Assembly: GCF_003206135.1 (NCBI RefSeq)
Contig: NZ_PZJT01000007.1
Location: 23,931-87,930, forward strand
Reading direction: 5' to 3'
Length of the DNA: 64,000 bases
From: Salinicola salarius
Lineage (GTDB): Bacteria; Pseudomonadota; Gammaproteobacteria; Pseudomonadales; Halomonadaceae
Shown: positions 24,139 through 32,031 of the stretch, piece by piece
Position numbering within the stretch: the first letter of the stretch is position 1
Layout: each line of letters starts with the position of its first letter
Made by a program: the position numbers and the translations under genes
Notes under the pieces: model-generated
What the model was told of the DNA's origin: nothing
The model's database searches: none
What the model saw: the letters and a program-made list of their open reading frames with translations, nothing else

Positions 24139-25761
24139 TTAGCTGTGTCCGGAACAGTCGGCTTCGTATCCGCTTGGAAAAAGGGCATGAACGGGAACGA
24201 TGACCAGCTGCCCCCCACGGTACTTGAAAGTGTGGGCGGCATTGTCATCGACAATGAGATGATTGACATCTCGATTCCGGGCGACGATCCAGCCTGACGG
24301 GAACTGTTTTTTAAATTCGCACATTCCTGTGGTTGAACCGTCCAGGGTCATAAGAGGGCGCTTTAGTCGCCCCGCAAACTGGAATGTCGCTTGATATCCA
24401 TCGCCATTGAATGCCACCGGTATGTCTTGTGATTCCAGTTGCGCCAGCAGCGCACTCGGTGGTCTGACATCGAAGCGATTCCAAAAGGGGCCCAGCATGA
24501 ATTGCGTGGCGATCAACACGGCGAGACTGGTGCCTAACGCTATTCCTCGCACGGCCGCTCGGCCGGAAGTCCAGCGCCAGCGCCAGAGTAAGCAGGCCCA
24601 CGCGATCAGAGCGAATGCGCCGAGCGGAGAGATGGTTGAGGGCCCCATGGCTCCTTTACCCCATATCATCAGCAATAGTCCGACCACCCCAAGTAGACCG
24701 ATGGCAAGTGCTGGCGCTCGGGTTCTGCTGAGAACATTGGAGTCCAATTCGCTTTGACCGATACGGTCCATTATCACCAGCGCTAGCGCGGGTATTAACG
24801 GCATCAAATAGTGGATTTGTTTACCACTGATTAGCGAGAACACTATCAAAGGAATGACAAGCCACACCCATGCAAGACGTTGATATCGAAAACGTGGCAA
24901 ACGTGGCCATGTAGCCGGCCACACCATCCAGGGGAACGTAATCAGCGGCAGCCATGGTATATACCACCACAATGGGCGTGCGTGGGCCATGGCGTCATGA
25001 AGCCGATCGACACTCTGGCCCCAAAGCAGTTCCCGGCCATAGCTACTGCCACCCAGCCAGGACGCAGAGAGGGCCCAGCACAACAGAATGCTCGTGCCGA
25101 TCAAGAGCGATAGTCCTAGCCGCATACGTCCCTCGCGTCCCAGTTGCGTCTCGCGCCACCAGGGCATAGCGAGAAGGATTGGCACGAGAGTAATAAAAAC
25201 GGCAGGTCCCTTTGCCAGCAGTGCCAGCCCTAGCCAGACTCCGCTGACGAGACTTTTTCGCGTGGTCAATTGTCCTTGGATCAGGGGGCTGATAGCGCCC
25301 AGCAGGCAGGCGGTCAATAGGATGTCGAACATCAAGGCACTGCTGTAAAGGCTCCACATCAACATCGCCATCATCAACATAGGCGCGAGCCGTGCTCGAC
25401 TGCCAGCGTAGCCCAGGCGGCGGGCGACTCGATAGAGGTGGATCATCGCCACTAGAGACGCAAGGGGGCCTATGAGCTTAGGCCACCAGTCGTTGACGCC
25501 AAACGCCCCCCAGCCAATATGAATCAACCAGAACAGCAAAGGGGGCTTATCGGCGTACGCCTCGCCATTCATCAATGGCACCCACCAGGAATGCGAGTGC
25601 CACATTTCCCAGGCAACAGAGACGTAACGTGTCTCGTCAATGGGTAAAAAAGGACGTGTCAGGGCTCCAGCGACTGCTATCAACCACAAGAAAGCGATGA
25701 TAAGCGTATCGCGATGCTTGGCTTCCCAGAGCCGGACATAGAAGCGTCTTGAACTTGCCAA
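24139..25761 (-). CDS. ArnT-like lipid A glycosyltransferase 1
   Basis: A 540-residue membrane protein of the GT83/PMT_2 superfamily. The first periplasmic loop has DETRYVSVAWEMW, the acidic catalytic pattern shared with ArnT (DExRY), then NGEAYADKPPLLFWL. About ten helices follow, and a C-terminal soluble domain of about 110 residues. ArnT takes aminoarabinose from undecaprenyl phosphate; RgtA-D relatives take galacturonate. The nearby epimerase and lack of arnA/arnB genes favour a hexuronic acid. A PmrA-like box lies 58 bases upstream on the same strand. Confidence 0.85.
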   Translation of the reverse strand: MASSRRFYVRLWEAKHRDTLIIAFLWLIAVAGALTRPFLPIDETRYVSVAWEMWHSHSWWVPLMNGEAYADKPPLLFWLIHIGWGAFGVNDWWPKLIGPLASLVAMIHLYRVARRLGYAGSRARLAPMLMMAMLMWSLYSSALMFDILLTACLLGAISPLIQGQLTTRKSLVSGVWLGLALLAKGPAVFITLVPILLAMPWWRETQLGREGRMRLGLSLLIGTSILLCWALSASWLGGSSYGRELLWGQSVDRLHDAMAHARPLWWYIPWLPLITFPWMVWPATWPRLPRFRYQRLAWVWLVIPLIVFSLISGKQIHYLMPLIPALALVIMDRIGQSELDSNVLSRTRAPALAIGLLGVVGLLLMIWGKGAMGPSTISPLGAFALIAWACLLWRWRWTSGRAAVRGIALGTSLAVLIATQFMLGPFWNRFDVRPPSALLAQLESQDIPVAFNGDGYQATFQFAGRLKRPLMTLDGSTTGMCEFKKQFPSGWIVARNRDVNHLIVDDNAAHTFKYRGGQLVIVPVHALFPSGYEADCSGHS

Positions 25762-25819
25762 ATTGGTACCCAGGTCATCAGATGGAACCTTGATTTCAGC
25801 CCTACCTTGAGGGACGAGT

Positions 25820-25836
25820 CTTAACGAAAAATTATT
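25820..25836 (-). promoter_or_regulatory. PmrA-box-like site before the ArnT-like/epimerase operon
   Basis: On the minus strand this reads AATAAT-TTTTC-GTTAAG, then ACTCG. It matches the site before dgkA (AATAAT-TTTCT-CTTAAG-ACACG) at 14 of 17 box positions. It lies 58 bases before the start of the ArnT-like gene. Confidence 0.5.
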
Positions 25837-25975
25837 GAGTGACCTAAAGTTAAAATTAACGTTTTCGACCTAACTTAGTTCTGACACCGCCCCTGCGATA
25901 AGACAGCGTTAAGCTGCCTGTGCCTCAATCCAGTCTATGACATTTCGGGAGAATGTCAGCATGACTAGGGAGGAC

Positions 25976-26647
25976 ATGAATACAATGAACGTATTGTTGG
26001 CGGAAAGCGACCTTCTTCTGGGCAGGAAAATTAAAGCGATGCTCGCTCGCGAAGGATATCGTGTCACCTGGTTGACCGAAGGCGAGCAGGTTGCACAGAG
26101 AGTTCGTTCTGAACCTTTCTTACTGCTCATTCTTGATCTGGGATTATCTGATGTCGATGGATTGGGCGTGTTGAGGAAGGTGAGGTCTCATTCTCAGCTA
26201 CCCATCTTGATCTTCGCGCGAGGGGATGATGTTGAAAGGTATATCCTGGGGCTCAATGCGGGAGCAGATGATTACATGCTCGAACCCTTTGGTTCTCAGC
26301 CGCTTCTTGCCCGTATTCGTGTATTGACCCAGCGCGCAGGGGGAGAATTCGCCCAGCCACTATCCTTGGGGCGCCTGTCAATTAACGAACTTGGGCATCA
26401 GGTCAGTTGGGACGGAACTCCCATCAACCTCGGGCGGCGAGAATTTTCGTTGTTGCTCGAGCTTGCCCGTCACCGGGACGAGGTGATGTCACGTCTCGAA
26501 CTTGAAAATCAGCTCTATAATAGAGGCGAAGAAATCGGTTCCAATGCCCTTGAAGTTCATATACATCACTTGAGACGCAAACTTGATAAGCAGCTTATAA
26601 TGACTATTCGAGGGGTTGGCTATCGTCTTGATAGCCATGCAACATGA
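25976..26647 (+). CDS. OmpR-family response regulator, PmrA/QseB-like
   Basis: A 223-residue regulator with a receiver domain (phospho-acceptor Asp54 in LLLILDLGLSD) and a winged-helix effector domain (LGRREFSLLLELARHRDEVMSR, then SNALEVHIHHLRRKLDK and TIRGVGYRL). The conserved receiver lysine is replaced: GADDYMLEPF has Glu103 where KPF is usual, and the acidic pocket reads AESD. Starts at 25961 and 25985 are also possible. It overlaps the kinase by ATGA. Its place inside the island and the PmrA-like boxes nearby make it the likely controller. Confidence 0.85.
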   Translation: MNTMNVLLAESDLLLGRKIKAMLAREGYRVTWLTEGEQVAQRVRSEPFLLLILDLGLSDVDGLGVLRKVRSHSQLPILIFARGDDVERYILGLNAGADDYMLEPFGSQPLLARIRVLTQRAGGEFAQPLSLGRLSINELGHQVSWDGTPINLGRREFSLLLELARHRDEVMSRLELENQLYNRGEEIGSNALEVHIHHLRRKLDKQLIMTIRGVGYRLDSHAT

Positions 26648-28044
26648 AATCCATTCGACGTTATCTGAATATAACTCTAGCAGTCGTCCTTTTGGTGGTC
26701 ATTGGCTTGGCAGTCACCGCTGCCTATTATATAACGCGCCATGAAATGGAAGAAATTTTTGATGCCCAACTGAGCGTGCAGGCTCGAATCGTTGCATCGC
26801 TGGTGGGCGTTCATACCTCAAGCGATGAATATGCAATGATCGCCAGACAGCTGTCCCAGCCGGGACACTTCGCTCGGTGGTTTGACCCGTCTAATCGCTT
26901 TACGCTCAATTCCGGTAACTCGAATCTTTACGATGATGAAGAGCGGGTGCTGTCGATGGGGTTCTGGGATTCCATGGGTCGACCTATTCTAATGGGCGCG
27001 CGTTGGAATGAGCCGGATCGTGCTTTCCCCGCGCCCGATAAAACAGGACATCGTTCGCAATCCTACGGCGGCAATTTGTGGCGCGTCTTCAGTTTGCAAC
27101 TGAAGGATGGTCGCTGGGTCAGTATTGGCTTGAGGGAGACCTTCCAAAGTGAGCTGTCCAATAAGATCGCGATGGGCAACCTCGCCCCACTCATCTTTGC
27201 CTTACCGATTCTGTTTTGGCTGATCGCTCACTTCGTTCGCCGAGGGCTAAAGCCGATAGACCAGCTTTCTCGTCAGGTAGAGGCTCGCGACGAGAAAGAT
27301 CTCAGTACTATCCATATGTGGGTACCTCGGGAACTGGAAGCGCTACATCGGGCGCTCAATGATTTCATCTCTCGATTGGCAAGCACATTGGAACGTGAGC
27401 GACGCTTCACGGCAGACGCGGCCCATGAAATGCGCACGCCGTTGGCCGCTATGAAGATTCACCTGGATAACGCACGTCACGGTGATACAAGCTCCCTAGA
27501 CAAAGCGTATCAGGGTGTTGAGCGGCTACAGCGAGTGGTGGAGCAGTTACTGCTGTTGGCGCGCCTGGATATTAGCGATGAAGAGCCCGCGGGAGAGAAG
27601 GTAAATCTCTCCGGGCTGATTCTCGAATTGGTTGCTGACGCCTGGTCCCAGGCGGAAGCCAGTCATCAAGTGATAGACGTCGGAGATGGCGGTTCAGTAT
27701 GGGTTCTGAGCAACCGGACGGAATTGGGGATACTGATTCGTAACTTGTTGGATAATGCGCTGCGTTATACCCCGGTTAGTGGCGAGGTGGCGGTAAATTG
27801 GGGAGGCGAATCCGGGCTTGCCTGGATGGTCATCGAAGACTCGGGTCCCGGGATCCCCGACGACATGCTTGATTTAGTTAAACAGCGTTTTCAGCGCAAC
27901 GCCAATCAGCATATCAGCGGGAGTGGCCTTGGGTTGGCGATTGTGATGGAGATCGCCGAGCGTCAGCGAATAACGCTGACACTCGAGAATCGTCCTGTAG
28001 TGGGACTTTCTGCCAGGTTGGATTGGCATGATCCCAGTATTTGA
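26644..28044 (+). CDS. Sensor histidine kinase, PmrB/QseC-like
   Basis: A 466-residue membrane kinase. It has an N-terminal helix (LNITLAVVLLVVIGLAVTAAYYI), a periplasmic domain of about 150 residues, and a second helix near 179-198 (LAPLIFALPILFWLIAHFV). HAMP and HisKA follow, with His261 in AAHEMRTPLAAMK, then the N box NLLDNALRYTP, the G1 box EDSGPGIPD and the G2 box GSGLGLAI. The periplasmic region is the 2CSK-N type of QseC/PmrB kinases, which sense iron, mild acid or cationic peptides. It is translationally coupled to the regulator. Confidence 0.9.
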   Translation: MKSIRRYLNITLAVVLLVVIGLAVTAAYYITRHEMEEIFDAQLSVQARIVASLVGVHTSSDEYAMIARQLSQPGHFARWFDPSNRFTLNSGNSNLYDDEERVLSMGFWDSMGRPILMGARWNEPDRAFPAPDKTGHRSQSYGGNLWRVFSLQLKDGRWVSIGLRETFQSELSNKIAMGNLAPLIFALPILFWLIAHFVRRGLKPIDQLSRQVEARDEKDLSTIHMWVPRELEALHRALNDFISRLASTLERERRFTADAAHEMRTPLAAMKIHLDNARHGDTSSLDKAYQGVERLQRVVEQLLLLARLDISDEEPAGEKVNLSGLILELVADAWSQAEASHQVIDVGDGGSVWVLSNRTELGILIRNLLDNALRYTPVSGEVAVNWGGESGLAWMVIEDSGPGIPDDMLDLVKQRFQRNANQHISGSGLGLAIVMEIAERQRITLTLENRPVVGLSARLDWHDPSI

Positions 28045-28055
28045 ATCCTTGGCAA

Positions 28056-29786
28056 CTAGACGCTAGGGCCATGCTGTTTGTCTGGCAGTGTGGTGGGTGC
28101 CACGAATAGCGGCGCCGCGTCAGCATCACTTCGGCAGGTGCTGACGGCGCCTGCCGGTATCAGCCACCACGTGTCGCCATTTTGGACCCCCAAGTCATGC
28201 ATCTGCGATCGATCGATGCAGGCGTAATCCTCGGCCTCACGCTGGATCGCCAGCATCCAGCGACTTGAGTCGGCCTGAAGCCAGGCAAAAGCACGACTGA
28301 ATTGATCGCGGTTACGCGTCCCATCGCCAAAATGAACACTGGGCTGACGTGACTGGAGCAGAAACTCTTCGTCATAGTCCGGCATGGCGAGCCAGGCGCC
28401 CTTGCCAGTCATCTGAACGACCTTCGCCATCATGTCTCGGGGAGAACGAGCCGGGTCCTGTAATGCGTAGCCCCATGTAGACCAGCTCACCCAGAAAACG
28501 ACTAGCCACGCACCGAGTGCCCAAAGGCCACGGCGTGGACGAAAGCCAAGCAGCAATCCCATGGCGATCGTGCCAATGGTGATCCACCATGCCCAGGGGA
28601 CCACATCATGACGTTCGGCTACGCGTTGCAATGCGTTCAGGCCTGACGCCCCCAGAATGCCTGTCAGAAGGAATACACTCCCCAGGATGGCCAATAGCGC
28701 GAAGCCCAGCCAATGCAACTGGCGTTTGCCAAGGAGACCTGGCACCAGCGGGACTAGCGCCATCACCAGCAGTGGCAGAGTCGGCAACATGTAGACACCG
28801 CGCTTGCCCGGCGACAGCGAAAAGAAAATCACGATTAGCACGACGGCGGTCAGAGGCAATATGATTCTGGCATCGCCACGACGCAGGCGCCGCCACCAGG
28901 CTGGTATGGCCCAGGGGAATGCGAGTACGAGCGGCATCCACGCCCACGGGAGTACTTCCAATAAATAGTAATACCAGGGCGCAAGATGGGCCCAGGATTC
29001 CGCGTAGCGCTGACCGGTCTGCTTGAACATAATATTGTCGCGATAGGCCGCGAGCGCAGGATCTCCGCTCGTTGTCGCCATGATGATCATCGGTACGCCC
29101 CAGGCAGCGATGCATAGCACCAACACACTGATTCCCTGAAGCAGATCCTTTATGCCGATGCGTGTCACGCTGCCGCGATAAGCTAACCATAACCAGGCAG
29201 GTAGCAGGGCTAGGGGCAGGATACCGACACCTTTGGTAATAATTCCAAGGCCCATGGCGGCCCAACCTATCAACCACCAGCGCTTGGCTGGACCTAGTAG
29301 CGCGTGGCGTAGGAGCCCATAAGCGCCCAACGTAGTGAAGAAGGTCAGCATCATGTCGATCTGAGCGGTCTTGGCTTGCAGCACGAACTGCAATGCGGCC
29401 AGCAACGTGAGGCCCGATATGATGGCCAGGCGGCGCCCGTAAAGCCGTCGACTGAGATCAACGACCAACACTAGGCATCCCAGGGCGGCCAAGGTGGTAG
29501 GAATCAGAAAGCCAAGCCGGACAGATCCGGTGAGGGCAATGGATAGTGCCGATGCCCACATGAAGACTGGGGGTTTGTCTGGATAGAGCTCTCCTCCCCG
29601 ATGCGGGAACCAGAATTGCCCGGTGCGCAGCATTTCCAGCGCATTGAGGGCAAAACGCGGCTCATCGGCGGGCCACGGGTCTCGTAGACCAATACCGATA
29701 CCGAGGAGAATGACGGCGAATAGCATCAGAAGCAGCCAGGCACGGCGATAGTGTGCCTGGGAGGGGTCATTCCAGAATTCTTTCAT
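28056..29786 (-). CDS. ArnT-like lipid A glycosyltransferase 2
   Basis: A 576-residue GT83-type membrane protein. I choose ATG 29786 (MKEFWNDPSQ) over a TTG six bases earlier. The catalytic loop reads DEPRFALNALEML, followed by GELYPDKPPVFMW, as in ArnT. Twelve or so helices and a C-terminal soluble domain are seen. It follows the LAB_N gene by 17 bases and is probably the last gene of a GT2-LAB_N-transferase operon. Two different ArnT-like enzymes suggest two acceptor positions or two sugars, as in the RgtA-D set. It is convergent with the sensor kinase gene. Confidence 0.85.
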   Translation of the reverse strand: MKEFWNDPSQAHYRRAWLLLMLFAVILLGIGIGLRDPWPADEPRFALNALEMLRTGQFWFPHRGGELYPDKPPVFMWASALSIALTGSVRLGFLIPTTLAALGCLVLVVDLSRRLYGRRLAIISGLTLLAALQFVLQAKTAQIDMMLTFFTTLGAYGLLRHALLGPAKRWWLIGWAAMGLGIITKGVGILPLALLPAWLWLAYRGSVTRIGIKDLLQGISVLVLCIAAWGVPMIIMATTSGDPALAAYRDNIMFKQTGQRYAESWAHLAPWYYYLLEVLPWAWMPLVLAFPWAIPAWWRRLRRGDARIILPLTAVVLIVIFFSLSPGKRGVYMLPTLPLLVMALVPLVPGLLGKRQLHWLGFALLAILGSVFLLTGILGASGLNALQRVAERHDVVPWAWWITIGTIAMGLLLGFRPRRGLWALGAWLVVFWVSWSTWGYALQDPARSPRDMMAKVVQMTGKGAWLAMPDYDEEFLLQSRQPSVHFGDGTRNRDQFSRAFAWLQADSSRWMLAIQREAEDYACIDRSQMHDLGVQNGDTWWLIPAGAVSTCRSDADAAPLFVAPTTLPDKQHGPSV

Positions 29787-29803
29787 CGGCAATGGTATTC
29801 CGT

Positions 29804-30100
29804 TCAGAGGATCTGATTGTCGTCGGTCGGCTTGGAGTGCTTCCGTTCACCGCGGATTAACATGAGATTGCGGGCATAAATGACTAACCCGGCCCCCTGT
29901 CCAGCGATGAATACGGGGTCATGGCGATAAATGGCGTAGGCCAGGAGCGTCGCGCCTCCACCTAAACTGAAAAACCAGAACGCGATCGGAACAACGCTAC
30001 GTTTGGCGCGCTCACTCGCCAGCCATTGCACGATGAATCGTGCTGAAAATAGTGTTTGGCCGGCAAAGCCAATGGCAACCCATACCCATTCGTTATTCAT
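29804..30100 (-). CDS. LAB_N domain membrane protein (lipid carrier sugar partner)
   Basis: A 98-residue protein with three membrane helices. WVAIGFAGQTLFSARFIVQWLASERAKRSVVP is the signature of the lipid-A-disaccharide synthase N-terminal domain, LAB_N, found alone here. Stand-alone LAB_N proteins accompany ArnC-like GT2 enzymes. In Rhizobium a small partner (RgtF) works with the GT2 RgtE to form polyprenyl-phosphate galacturonate; whether this protein is equivalent is inference. It overlaps the GT2 gene by ATGA. Confidence 0.85.
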   Translation of the reverse strand: MNNEWVWVAIGFAGQTLFSARFIVQWLASERAKRSVVPIAFWFFSLGGGATLLAYAIYRHDPVFIAGQGAGLVIYARNLMLIRGERKHSKPTDDNQIL

Positions 30101-30873
30101 CGATTTGGCTCAGCTGGCGTTTTCTCGGGCTTTTGTGTGGCGATATTGGCAGCGAGATGGGAATCCGCACTCGCTATTGGCAGCCGGCTCCTTCGGCATA
30201 ACCACATCACGCCAATCATATCGACTAGCCCGACCCAGAGTCGATTATTCAGCCCGTAATGTGACTTACCCGTCCCCCGCTGACGGTGATTCACGGGAAG
30301 CGAAATACAGGTGCCCCCTTGGGCCAGAATCAAGGCAGGTAGGAACCGATGCATGTGATTGAAATAGGGGAGTGATAAGAAAGCATCACGGCGGATAACC
30401 TTTAAGCCACAGCCTGTATCCGGTGTTGAATCGTTGAGCATTGCCGAGCGCACTTTATTGGCGATCCTCGAAGACAGCCGTTTGATCCAGTCATCGCGAC
30501 GATTGGTTCGGTGTCCTGCTACAAGGGTGACCCCTTCGAGTTGCGCTCGCTCGAACATGCTAGGCAGATCGGCCGGATCGTTTTGGCCGTCACCATCGAG
30601 CGTCCCTAACCAAATACCGCGCGCTGCCCAGGCTGCCTGCCAAACAGAGGTGCTCTGGCCAGCACTTTTCGCATGGCGCAGTGGACGTATGCGGTCATCT
30701 GTAGCGGCTCTTTGTGCTAGAAGCCGCCAGGTATCGTCGGTGGAAGCATCGTCAACGACAATGATTTCGTATTCGATGGATGTCAGGGCGGCAGCAATTT
30801 CGTCCAGCAATGTGGCGAGGTTACCGGCTTCATCCTTGGCGGGAATGAGTATCGAAAGCAAAGGGGAGTGCAT
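30097..30873 (-). CDS. GT2 polyprenyl-phosphate sugar transferase (ArnC/RgtE-like)
   Basis: A 258-residue family 2 glycosyltransferase. I choose ATG 30873 (MHSPLLSILIPAKDEAGN); a GTG at 30915 would add 14 residues. Motifs are ILIPAKDEAGN, IIVVDDASTDDTW, the DGDGQNDP metal-binding loop and DTGCGLKVIRRDAF. It lacks the two C-terminal helices of ArnC, as in RgtE-like forms that use a separate membrane partner, here the LAB_N protein. It would load a sugar, likely galacturonate, onto undecaprenyl phosphate. A PmrA-like box lies 154 bases upstream. Confidence 0.85.
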   Translation of the reverse strand: MHSPLLSILIPAKDEAGNLATLLDEIAAALTSIEYEIIVVDDASTDDTWRLLAQRAATDDRIRPLRHAKSAGQSTSVWQAAWAARGIWLGTLDGDGQNDPADLPSMFERAQLEGVTLVAGHRTNRRDDWIKRLSSRIANKVRSAMLNDSTPDTGCGLKVIRRDAFLSLPYFNHMHRFLPALILAQGGTCISLPVNHRQRGTGKSHYGLNNRLWVGLVDMIGVMWLCRRSRLPIASADSHLAANIATQKPEKTPAEPNR

Positions 30874-31027
30874 TGCGTCGAATTTCCTCGCTCGGAGTAT
30901 AAGACTGCTCAGCACAGGACGCAGTGGACATCCGTTCTGAACAGTGCAAGTTCAATAAATGCTATCTGATTTCGATGATTCTGGAGCCAGCGCTCTGCAA
31001 AGCAGTTACCTATCTTCACGAGCTAGT

Positions 31028-31044
31028 CTTAAAAGACCCTTAAG
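31028..31044 (-). promoter_or_regulatory. PmrA-box-like site before the GT2 operon
   Basis: Minus strand CTTAAG-GGTCT-TTTAAG, then ACTAG: a full match to YTTAAK-N5-YTTAAK. It points at the GT2-LAB_N-ArnT operon. It is the best site of the four in the island. Confidence 0.6.
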
Positions 31045-31299
31045 GAGAAACGCAATATGACTTTCGTGGAGTCTTTGGCTTACAAGACTGCGATAGAAAT
31101 GGTTGGGCTCTTCTGAAAATTGAGGCCATGGTGAGGTAAGTATTATTATCGAATACGTTGATTTTATGCCAGCAACATATTTTGGTTGCAATAATATTGA
31201 GCTTTACTAAGATTTGGCTAATGGGTAACGACCGCGGTCCGTATTTACGCTGCAACGCCTTTTCTGAAAAGGTTAAGTGAAAAATAGCAGGGTCATGTT

Positions 31300-31956
31300 A
31301 TGCGTGTGCTGATTTATTCGACAATTGTCGCGAGTGGGAGATTCTGGCAACAGAAGCTCCAAGCGCAACCAGTCCAGGCAGATTTGGTCGTCAGTATGGA
31401 AGAGGCGAGAGAGACACTCGCTATGGCCACCCATGATGCAATTGTCCATATATTTGATGAGAACTGCTCTCATAATCTCGAAATGTTGCGTCGGCTTCGG
31501 GAGGGGCTAAATTTACCAATTTTGGTAGTGATAAACGGACAACAAAAACACAGTGCATTTGAGGTGCTTGACGCCGGCGCTGATGATTTTTTGCCATCTT
31601 CTGTTGACGTTCGTGAGTTGTTCGCCAGGGTTCGATGAAAATGTAGAGTTGCAACCGTGAGTGGGGCTAATATAATTTATAAAAGCGGGATCAGTATTGA
31701 TATGGAGGCTCATGAAGTGCGATGGCAGGGGCGAAAAATATACCCTTCTTCGCGAGAGCTACTGATTTTGAATGAGTTGATATCTAACCCCCAGCGTATA
31801 TTTACCAAGCAACATTTAGAAATTCTGCTCTATGGTTATGGTCATGTAGCTGAATCAAATACGATTGAGGCTTTTATTCACACCCTCCGTAAAAGGATGA
31901 GTCCCAATGCCATTCTCACGGTCCGAGGTATTGGGTATAAGCTTGGGTTTGATTAA
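31300..31956 (+). pseudogene. Split orphan response regulator
   Basis: One reading frame interrupted by a TGA at 31636-31638. The 5' part (112 residues, MRVLIYSTIVASGRFW...) is a receiver-like domain, with DAGADDFLPSSVDVRELFARVR at its end. It lacks the N-terminal acidic pair and the conserved lysine. The 3' part (31657-31956, 99 residues, GTG start possible) is an OmpR-type winged helix with SSRELLILNELISNPQRIFTKQHLE and LTVRGIGYKLGF. Either this is a regulator broken by a nonsense mutation or two separate proteins are made. A weak PmrA-like string (TTTCTG-AAAAG-GTTAAG, 31261-31277) precedes it. Confidence 0.7.
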
Positions 31957-32031
31957 TAAGAGGTTTGTCTAGAAATCGTTGAGTAGTCAACCGGGATATC
32001 TAGCCCCCGGTTCGACTGCTTCGCTGACTCA

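Noticed and set aside
24139..29786. Classical arn operon for aminoarabinose
   Set aside because: No arnA, arnB, arnD, arnE or arnF homologue is visible. The epimerase is a 327-residue UDP-glucuronate 4-epimerase without a decarboxylase or formyltransferase domain.
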